This document shows, in pieces, positions 8,401 to 13,867 of a DNA stretch of 15,629 nucleotides (position 1 is its first letter; the number at the start of each line of letters is the position of its first letter). The position numbers were made by a program, and so were the translations under genes. The stretch is from CAZKXU01 sp964556665 (GTDB lineage: Bacteria; Bdellovibrionota_C; UBA2361; CAZKXU01). Under the pieces are notes generated by a model. That model ran no database searches. It was not told the DNA's origin and saw only the letters and a list, made by a program, of their open reading frames with translations. Location: positions 1-15,629 of the forward strand of contig CAZKXU010000085.1 of the NCBI GenBank assembly GCA_964556665.1. Direction: 5' to 3'.

Positions 8401-9887
8401 GGCGGAGCTTCGCGGCCCTGAGAGACATAAAGCTTATGGTTCATCTTATAGCGGCCGATATCAGAAAGATCGTAACGCTCAAGATTAAAAAATAGATTAT
8501 TAAATGTTGCAGCTGCTGTTTCTGGTCTTGGAGGATCTCCAGGTCTTAAGCGACGATAGATCTCGATTAAGCTATCGACAGTTGGTCGCTCTATTAATCT
8601 GGAGTAAAGATCTTCACGAGACGGGGACATCTTGTCGCCGGCCAAAGTCTTAAGTAGAGCTTCACCGATATGGTTATCATCAAGATAATAAGCTTTTAAG
8701 TCTGTAATTTTAAGGTCACGTAAACAGGAAACACTTCCCTTCTCAGTCACATCTCCTTTAGAATTTACCTTATCTGCGGTATATTCCTCACCTGCATACA
8801 CAATTACATTAAACTTACTGTTAAAGTCAGCACCCTTCTCCTCAGGAGTCTCTTTTGCAATCTCAGTTAGCTTCTCTTTAATGATCTCCCAACCAACTAG
8901 TATCTCACCCTTATGTGCTACTATATCGCCTGATGCTCCACTAATATCCTGAAGCACCTCGATCACTGTTTCGGCTGCTACCATTCCGACAACTGAATTA
9001 GGATCAATTTCAATCGAATCGACTCCTGCTTCCTTAAGGCGACGTACTACAGCACGATTAAATTTGCCGTTCTCCTTAACTAGAACTTTACCACCAGCCT
9101 TAATCTCACGGTAAGCCTTCTGGCCTTCCAACTGATCTGCAACAAAGTTCTTAGTAACAATTCCACGTTTTCCAAAGCTAATTGTGTCAAACTTGTAGTA
9201 ATACGAAAGGATCTCGTCAGCAGACATGCCCATAGCTCGTAGCAACACAGAAGCGTTAAGTTTTCTGCGGCGATCTATACGCACATGAAGAATATCTTTA
9301 ACGTCAAACTCAAAGTCCAACCATGATCCACGGTATGGGATTACACGCGCCGAATATAGCAACTTGCCTGAAACATGACTCTTGCCGCGATCATGAGAGA
9401 AGAAGACGCCTGGGGAACGGTGCAATTGGCTTACAATTACACGCTCAGTACCATTCACCATGAAGGTTCCTTTGTCGGTCATCAAAGGAATCTCACCGAA
9501 ATATACAACATCTTCTTTTAAGGCACTAAGATTTCTGTTTCCACTTTCCGGATCTACATCCCAAAGCACCAACTGAATTGTGACACGCAGTGGGGCAGCC
9601 CAGGTCATACCCCGATCACGACACTCGTCTACGTCATACTTTGGTGTTCCTAATGTATAAGAGACAAACTCCAAAGACGCCGTGTTGTTATAATCACGGA
9701 TTGGAAAAACTGATTTAAAAACTTTCTGTAATCCGATCTCCTGACGTTTCTCAGCCTCTACATTGGTCTGTAGAAATCTTTCGTACGATTTCTTCTGTAT
9801 ACTTATAAGATTCGGAATTTCAGCAACCTCTGAAATTTTTGAATAACTTCTTCTTAGCCTTAGGTTTGTTTTGATCTTTGATGCCAT
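5424..9887 (-). CDS. rpoB: DNA-directed RNA polymerase subunit beta
   Basis: This is a complete 1487-residue RpoB, about 145 longer than E. coli RpoB (1342). The rifampicin pocket is intact (residues ~591-660: [20 protein letters not shown], then [13 protein letters not shown]), with the Asp, His and Ser positions that mutate in resistance all in the sensitive state. Other core blocks are SRDTKLG-type [24 protein letters not shown], and the C-terminal [21 protein letters not shown]. About 70 of the extra residues lie between ~residues 300 and 425, in the lobe insertion that corresponds to SI1 of E. coli. SI2, before EGDELAPG, is present. There is also a ~26-residue acidic tail. ATG at 9887 is the only plausible start, with an in-frame TAG two codons upstream. 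The nearest GGAGG is about 20 nt upstream, too far for a normal ribosome-binding site. Confidence 0.98.
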   Translation of the reverse strand: [1487 protein letters not shown]

Positions 9888-9939
9888 AATCTATGCTTGA
9901 AAGAGATCCTCCAGTGTATTTTTTTAACTACACCAAAAG

Positions 9940-9984
9940 AAAAAAGACAAAAATGCGCTCTTTCGGCGATTAATGCCGAGAGCA
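9940..9984 (-). terminator. Attenuator-like hairpin with T-runs before rpoB
   Basis: On the minus strand, GCTCTCGGC pairs with GCCGAAAGAGC (9 bp with a 2-nt bulge, 7-nt loop), followed by GCA and runs of five and six T separated by GTC. It sits ~55 bp upstream of the rpoB start in the same orientation. That is where other bacteria have partial terminators that lower RNA polymerase synthesis relative to ribosomal proteins. The bulge and interrupted T-run suggest incomplete termination. Confidence 0.5.
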
Positions 9985-10079
9985 CAAACCAACATACTTA
10001 AGCGATAAGCCTAAATACCTTAACAATTTTGCGAGCCTGATAATTTAGCAATTTAGAACCAGTCCCAGAATTCAGCTTT

Positions 10080-10108
10080 ATTAGAGCTAAGACGAGCCAT
10101 TAAGTCAA
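10080..10108 (-). promoter_or_regulatory. Putative sigma70 promoter for rpoBC
   Basis: The minus strand has TTGACT (10108-10103), a 17-bp spacer and TCTAAT (10085-10080), each box one base away from consensus. Transcription would begin near 10073 and give a leader of ~185 nt through the attenuator-like hairpin into rpoB. This would let rpoBC be transcribed apart from the ribosomal protein genes. Confidence 0.5.
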
Positions 10109-10143
10109 TAGAGGCCCGACATAACACCATCAAGCGAGGCTAC

Positions 10144-10236
10144 CTAGCGTCTCTCCTGACGAAGAGTCACACTGTGAAGCTCGCTAGAAATTCCGGTATT
10201 TGTAAAATTACGCTTACCTAATACTCTCTCTATCAT
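10144..10236 (-). other. Unrecognised 30-codon ORF between rplL and rpoB
   Basis: An ATG at 10236 opens 30 codons ending in TAG at 10144-10146. The predicted peptide starts MIERVLGKRN and ends TLRQERR, and is rich in Arg/Lys. An AGGG lies 6 nt before the ATG, which is a weak but well-spaced ribosome-binding site. It matches no family I know, and its length is within chance expectation for a spacer of this size, so it is reported only as a candidate small protein or leader. Confidence 0.2.
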
Positions 10237-10293
10237 GACCAGCCCTAACTCATTGAAAATACTGAAATTAGTGGCGGTCCGTATATCTATTTC

Positions 10294-10321
10294 TACTAAG
10301 CGCCCGTTAGGGCGCTTAGTA
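10294..10321 (-). promoter_or_regulatory. Perfect 12-bp hairpin after rplL
   Basis: A 12-bp perfect stem (core AAGCGCCC/GGGCGCTT) closes a 4-nt loop, 57 bp downstream of the rplL stop. No T-run follows on either strand, so it is not a standard terminator. Its place matches that of RNase III processing or stability hairpins between rplL and rpoB in other bacteria. Confidence 0.55.
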
Positions 10322-10378
10322 CTACTATACGAGCTATCTTGTCATGACTTACAGAAAAGACAGCTTCCGGACAGAGAA

Positions 10379-10771
10379 CTACTTAATACTAGCCTTAGCG
10401 CCGATCTCCTCAAGTTTTTTCTTGAAGTTTTCTGAATCAGCCTTTGTAAGGCCATCTTTCACAAGCTTAGGTGCAGCCTCTACAAGATCTTTAGCTTCCT
10501 TTAAGCCAAGATTTGTAATTTCACGGACAACCTTGATTGCCTTCACCTTCTCAGCACCTGCATTATCTAGCCAGAGTGCAAACTCTGTCTTTTCCTCAAC
10601 AGCTGCTGCGGCACCACCTGCGGCACCACCTGCAACCATAGCTACCGGGGCTGCGGCGCTAACACCGAGCTCGCTTTCAAGCTGCTTTACTAAGTCAGCT
10701 GCCTGCATCAAGCTCATGTTCTTTATGAAATTCTTAACTTGGTCTAAAGAAATTTCACTTGCTTCACTCAT
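10379..10771 (-). CDS. rplL: 50S ribosomal protein L7/L12
   Basis: This is a complete 130-residue L7/L12. The N-terminal dimerisation domain (residues ~1-45, with MQAADLVKQLESELG) is followed by an Ala/Gly-rich flexible hinge (VSAAAPVAMVAGGAAGGAAAA). The C-terminal factor-binding domain carries the signature AEKVKAIKVVREITNLGLKE and DLVEAAPKLVKDGL. The protein forms the mobile stalk that recruits and activates translation GTPases, anchored to the ribosome through L10. ATG at 10771 has a strong AGGAG six nt upstream. It follows rplJ by 77 bp, the usual order. Confidence 0.98.
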   Translation of the reverse strand: MSEASEISLDQVKNFIKNMSLMQAADLVKQLESELGVSAAAPVAMVAGGAAGGAAAAVEEKTEFALWLDNAGAEKVKAIKVVREITNLGLKEAKDLVEAAPKLVKDGLTKADSENFKKKLEEIGAKASIK

Positions 10772-10848
10772 GTTACTCTCCTAAATAAAAAAATCAGATT
10801 AAAATCATTTTGACTCAGAGGCATTTCGCATCGACTAAATAGCCAAAG

Positions 10849-11397
10849 CTATGCTGCCTTCTTCTCCAAATTCTGTCTCTGCGCCTCTATTACACGTACA
10901 GTCTGCTCAGCCGGTACTCGCATAACACGTAATAGCTGCGTAGCTGGTGTGTTAATAAGTGCCAGTAATGTTCCGATTAATTGCTCACGACTTGGCATCT
11001 TCGCAATATCTGCAACACCCTTAGCTTCAAGAAAGGTGCCTTCAAAGAAACCACCTTTGATTACCAGCTTCTCGTTATCCTTAGCGAAATCTGTCAGCAC
11101 CTTAGCAGGAGATACCGGGTCGTTCTCCGATAGAACAACTAGGTTAGTACCAACAAATATCTCTGAAAACTTAGATACCTGCTCTGTCTTCCAGTCCTTG
11201 AGCCCACTTCCGATTGAGCGCTTTGCTAAGGTGTTCTTAACCACAGCAGCGGTGCAGCCTTTATTCCGCAGCTCCCTTCTAAGCTTTGTAACTTGCAAAA
11301 CCGTAAGGCCTTTGAAGTCTGCACAAAGAGCTATCTGCGCCTTTCCAAGATTAGCGCTCAATTCCGAAATTAAGTTGTCTTTTTCTGGACGTTCCAT
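10849..11397 (-). CDS. rplJ: 50S ribosomal protein L10
   Basis: This is a 182-residue L10 (165 in E. coli). The N-terminal rRNA-binding domain shows LCADFKGLTVLQVTKLRREL and the typical VVKNTLAKRS. The C-terminal helix that binds L7/L12 dimers is at the end (LLRVMRVPAEQTVRVIEAQR). It is the base of the stalk and, with L12, usually the autogenous repressor of its own mRNA. The ribosome-binding site AAGGAG overlaps the rplA stop codon, and the gap is only 12 bp. So translation is probably coupled to rplA and there is no room for a usual L10 leader between the genes. Confidence 0.98.
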   Translation of the reverse strand: MERPEKDNLISELSANLGKAQIALCADFKGLTVLQVTKLRRELRNKGCTAAVVKNTLAKRSIGSGLKDWKTEQVSKFSEIFVGTNLVVLSENDPVSPAKVLTDFAKDNEKLVIKGGFFEGTFLEAKGVADIAKMPSREQLIGTLLALINTPATQLLRVMRVPAEQTVRVIEAQRQNLEKKAA

Positions 11398-11409
11398 TTT
11401 ATAATCTCC

Positions 11410-12114
11410 TTAAACCGCACGATATACGGCTAGATCCACCTTTACTGCCGGACCCATGGTCAAGCAAATAGCAGCTGACTCAAGGTAAACACCTTTACTT
11501 GTCGCAGGCTTTGCCTTATTAACCGCCTGCATCAAAACAGCTGCATTTTCATAAATCTTCTTTGCACCAAAAGAGGCCTTACCAACCGGCACATGCAACA
11601 CTCCGGCTTTATCTACACGAAACTCTGCACGCCCTGCCTTAACAGAACGAACCATATTGCCAACTTCCTGTGTTACTGTACCTGTCTTCGGTGAAGGCAT
11701 GAGACCACGTGGGCCTAACACTTTACCAACCTTACCGACCTGGGCCATCATATCAGGGGTAGCGATCACGGAATCAAACTCCATAAAGCCACCTTTAATC
11801 TTTTCTGCCAGATCCTCTGCGCCAACGATATCCGCGCCTGCTGCCTGAGCCTCCGTAGCTTTTTCACCTTTAGCAAAAACTGCTACTCTTATTTTCTTGC
11901 CCAAACCGTGAGGCAGGGAAACCGATCCACGCACAGCCTGCTCAGCTTTAGTTGGATCAACACCAAGATTAATCGCAAGCTCAACACTCTCATCAAACTT
12001 AGCCGAAGCCGTCGTAACTACCGCTTCGCAAGCTTTCTCAAGAGGGAGGGCTTTGCTTATATCAATCTTCCCTTTTTGTGCACGATATCTCTTACTTCTC
12101 TTTCTTTCTGCCAT
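11410..12114 (-). CDS. rplA: 50S ribosomal protein L1
   Basis: This is a 234-residue L1, the same length as the E. coli protein. The N-terminal KRSKRYRAQKGKID segment, the VELAINLGVDPTKAEQAVRG block and the signature VGKVLGPRGLMPSPKTGTV (Ser where Asn is usual) are all present. L1 forms the mobile stalk at the E site and in many bacteria represses its own operon by binding a hairpin that mimics 23S rRNA. ATG at 12114 has AGG eight nt upstream. It is separated from rplK by 119 bp, much more than the few bases usual for this pair; that spacer is described separately. Confidence 0.98.
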   Translation of the reverse strand: MAERKRSKRYRAQKGKIDISKALPLEKACEAVVTTASAKFDESVELAINLGVDPTKAEQAVRGSVSLPHGLGKKIRVAVFAKGEKATEAQAAGADIVGAEDLAEKIKGGFMEFDSVIATPDMMAQVGKVGKVLGPRGLMPSPKTGTVTQEVGNMVRSVKAGRAEFRVDKAGVLHVPVGKASFGAKKIYENAAVLMQAVNKAKPATSKGVYLESAAICLTMGPAVKVDLAVYRAV

Positions 12115-12152
12115 ACTAATTACCTAAAAAACATCCCATACCTGGTGGCGTA

Positions 12153-12205
12153 TCGCACTTTGTGCGAGCTGCCGCTCGCACCTGGAGCAGATTACCATCT
12201 GCCCC
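12153..12205 (-). promoter_or_regulatory. Tandem hairpins with an alternative fold in the rplK-rplA spacer
   Basis: In RNA order, hairpin A is GGGGCAGAT-GGTA-ATCTGCTCC (12205-12184; 9 bp including one G-U). Two nt later comes hairpin B, GTGCGAGC-GGCA-GCTCGCAC (12181-12162; 8 bp perfect). A third element, GTGCGA (12158-12153), can pair with the 3' arm of B, giving a competing fold. A run of six T lies ~20 nt further on, with AGG and the rplA ATG behind it. This looks like a control element for rplA, perhaps an L1 autoregulation site, but it could also be an inserted palindromic repeat. Confidence 0.5.
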
Positions 12206-12233
12206 TACGGTTTTTCCCATAATATGTGGGGAC

Positions 12234-12662
12234 TTACTCCACCACCACCCCCATACTACGCGCGGCTCCTATTACCTGACTTAGGGCCATCTCCTCGTCG
12301 TAAGAATTCATATCCTGAATCTTCTTCTTGGCGATCTCTAAAGCCTGCGCCTTGGTGATCTTGCCAACCTTATCTTTATTCGGGACACCTGAACCCTTCT
12401 CAATTTTTGCAGCCTTCTTAATTAAATAAGAGACTGGAGGGGTTCGTAGCTCGAATGTAAAACTTCGATCTTTATAGATCGTCAGAATTACCGGGGTTAC
12501 CTCCCCTGGCGTCTTCTGCGTCTTAGCATTGAACTGCTTACAGAACTCCATGATATTAACCCCGTGCTGACCAAGCGCAGGACCAATAGGTGGAGCTGGA
12601 TTTGCCTGCCCACCCGGAATCTGAAGTTTAACGACTGCTTGTACCTCTTTCTTTGGTGCCAT
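12234..12662 (-). CDS. rplK: 50S ribosomal protein L11
   Basis: This is a 142-residue L11 of standard length. The N-terminal domain has the proline-rich LQIPGGQANPAPPIGPALGQ and HGVNIMEFCKQFNAKT, which bind thiostrepton-type drugs and RelA-related factors. The C-terminal rRNA-binding domain has PPVSYLIKKAA and ends AARSMGVVVE. ATG at 12662 directly abuts the nusG stop with no spacer. A GGAGAGGTG inside the end of nusG serves as ribosome-binding site, so translation is coupled to nusG. Confidence 0.98.
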   Translation of the reverse strand: MAPKKEVQAVVKLQIPGGQANPAPPIGPALGQHGVNIMEFCKQFNAKTQKTPGEVTPVILTIYKDRSFTFELRTPPVSYLIKKAAKIEKGSGVPNKDKVGKITKAQALEIAKKKIQDMNSYDEEMALSQVIGAARSMGVVVE

Positions 12663-13262
12663 TTAACACCTCTCCACCTGAATAAAATCCAACTCTACTG
12701 GGGTTGCTCGACCAAAAATGCTGATAAGGACCCTTACTTTTCCCTTATCCGGCTTAACTTCATCAACTGTGCCGGTAAAGTCAGTAAAAGGACCATCAAC
12801 GACTTTAATCGTCTCGCCCTGCTCAAAATTTGCTTTAGAACGTGGTGAAGCTGCGCCTTCCTGCGCCTGCAACAACACACGTGCTATCTCCTCTTCTGTA
12901 AGTGGTGAAGGATCTTTCGCATCACCTACAAACCCCGTCACTTTCGGTGTCTCTTTTACTAAGTGCCAGGTGTCTTCATTAAGAACCATCTGCACAAGAA
13001 TATACCCTGGGAAGAACTTACGGTTTGAGGTCTTTTTCTGCCCTCGCACCAATTCAACAACGGTCTCCTGAGGCACGTGCACATCACCGAAGAACTCCTC
13101 CATCTTATGCAACCGCACACGCTCTTCCAGGGTCTGCTTAACTTTAAGCTCAAATCCGGAATAAACATGCACAACATACCACTTGAGGTCGGTGCGCTTA
13201 GCCACCGCAGGTTCTGCTACTGCAGTCTCTGTGGCGGTATTATCTGTTTGTCCATCTTCCAT
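12663..13262 (-). CDS. nusG: Transcription termination/antitermination protein NusG
   Basis: This is a 199-residue NusG. The N-terminal NGN domain starts near residue 27 (KWYVVHVYSGFELKVKQTLEER) and includes RKFFPGYILVQM. It binds the RNA polymerase clamp and closes the DNA channel. The C-terminal KOW domain is at ~142-199 (FEQGETIKVVDGPFTDFTGT and SIFGRATPVELDFIQVE) and contacts Rho or S10. The first ~26 residues are an acidic, Ala/Thr-rich extension compared with E. coli. No other start would keep the NGN domain. It lies 80 bp after secE; that gap contains only a small GCTTCGCG/CGCGAGC stem (13302-13320). Confidence 0.98.
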   Translation of the reverse strand: MEDGQTDNTATETAVAEPAVAKRTDLKWYVVHVYSGFELKVKQTLEERVRLHKMEEFFGDVHVPQETVVELVRGQKKTSNRKFFPGYILVQMVLNEDTWHLVKETPKVTGFVGDAKDPSPLTEEEIARVLLQAQEGAASPRSKANFEQGETIKVVDGPFTDFTGTVDEVKPDKGKVRVLISIFGRATPVELDFIQVERC

Positions 13263-13342
13263 AAATGTATCTTCAAACTTATCTAATTACTTATCTCCGC
13301 CGCTTCGCGTCAGCGCGAGCCATCCCTAGCCCGACTCAACAC

Positions 13343-13567
13343 TTACTGCCCCTGGCTTGTGATTACCGATGCCATAATCCCGTTACAAGCAAGATCTACA
13401 AAAAAGAGATAGAGAGAGACAACGACGATGATAAAGAGGGTCACAAGTGTGGCCTGGATCGTTTCCTGGCGAGTTGGAGAGCTTACTTTTTTAAGCTCCT
13501 CTGCGCTTTCAGTCAAATACTGAGTACCACGCGCAAAAATCGACTGCGTACCTCTCTCAGCGTCCAT
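13343..13567 (-). CDS. secE: Preprotein translocase subunit SecE
   Basis: This is a short SecE of 74 residues with a single C-terminal transmembrane helix (TLVTLFIIVVVSLYLFFVDL) preceded by the conserved amphipathic surface helix (AEELKKVSSPTRQETIQAT). SecE clamps the two halves of the SecY channel in the inner membrane. ATG at 13567 is chosen over the in-frame TTG two codons upstream at 13573. Neither has a visible Shine-Dalgarno. It is the first gene of the operon and the usual partner of nusG. Confidence 0.95.
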   Translation of the reverse strand: MDAERGTQSIFARGTQYLTESAEELKKVSSPTRQETIQATLVTLFIIVVVSLYLFFVDLACNGIMASVITSQGQ

Positions 13568-13728
13568 AAACAAATAGTAAAATAGATTAAGCCCCGCCCC
13601 GGAAGGTTAGACCACACGTATCCACCTATTCCGAATTGGATTACAAATAACTTATCTTGGGGCTAAGAATAGAAGCTTGGGCCAAAGCATCGAGTAACCC
13701 AAATTCCCAGCACAACAAGCAAGGGGAG

Positions 13729-13757
13729 TATATAGTTGATTTTTTAATAATTGGCAA
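13729..13757 (-). promoter_or_regulatory. Putative sigma70 promoter for the secE operon
   Basis: The minus strand has TTGCCA (13757-13752), a 17-bp A/T-rich spacer and TATATA (13734-13729). A TATACT two bases further is an alternative -10. Transcription would start near 13722, giving a ~155-nt leader before secE. It is the best promoter-like match between the histidine kinase gene and secE. Confidence 0.45.
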
Positions 13758-13780
13758 TAGCTGTGGAGGAGGATAATTAC

Positions 13781-13813
13781 ATGACACAGAGTTATTACGA
13801 TGAGAAAGACTAG
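13781..13813 (+). other. Ten-codon ORF with a perfect Shine-Dalgarno
   Basis: GGAGGAGG (13765-13772) lies 8 nt before an ATG that opens the peptide MTQSYYDEKD and ends in TAG. The spacing is ideal, but no matching plus-strand promoter is clear. It is either a chance match, a leader peptide, or the 5' stub of a lost gene. It lies antisense to the presumed upstream region of secE. Confidence 0.25.
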
Positions 13814-13867
13814 GTAAAATAAAATACCTATACTTTCAGTGCACTTACCTGATTGGGAGATACTAAA

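Larger units (their letters stand above)
9888..10378 (-). other. 491-bp rplL-rpoB intergenic leader
   Basis: There is no recognisable protein gene here. In transcript order it holds a perfect hairpin (10294-10321), a 30-codon unrecognised ORF (10144-10236), a promoter-like sequence (10080-10108), an AT-rich leader, the attenuator-like hairpin (9940-9984) and a GGAGG ~20 nt before rpoB. A rplL-rpoB spacer of this kind with an attenuator and processing site is known from E. coli. This one is longer and the sequence itself is not recognisable. Confidence 0.6.
13574..13867. other. 294-bp region between secE and the histidine kinase gene
   Basis: It contains the promoter-like site for secE (13729-13757), a 10-codon ORF on the plus strand (13781-13813) and a small TAGGTA/TACCTA stem (13811-13830). 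I searched both strands for tRNA-Trp, rpmG and a tuf remnant, which commonly sit here in other bacteria, and saw none. Confidence 0.6.

Noticed and set aside
1133..9887. Several plus-strand ORFs of 60-160 codons inside rpoC and rpoB
   Set aside because: They are antisense to strongly conserved coding sequence, lack recognisable domains or ribosome-binding sites, and are explained by codon bias.
5424..9887. An intein as cause of the long RpoB
   Set aside because: The extra residues are spread over the lobe insertion and the C-terminal tail, conserved blocks are uninterrupted, and no intein splice motifs are seen.
10053..10130. A 25-codon ORF on the minus strand ending in Phe-Trp-Asp-Trp-Phe before the rpoB attenuator, resembling an aromatic leader peptide
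   Set aside because: It has no ribosome-binding site, overlaps the predicted rpoB promoter so its start would not be in that transcript, and there is no reason for tryptophan control of rpoB.
13574..13867. tRNA-Trp, rpmG or a tuf remnant upstream of secE
   Set aside because: No T-arm-like sequence, anticodon arm or conserved tuf or L33 codons could be found on either strand.
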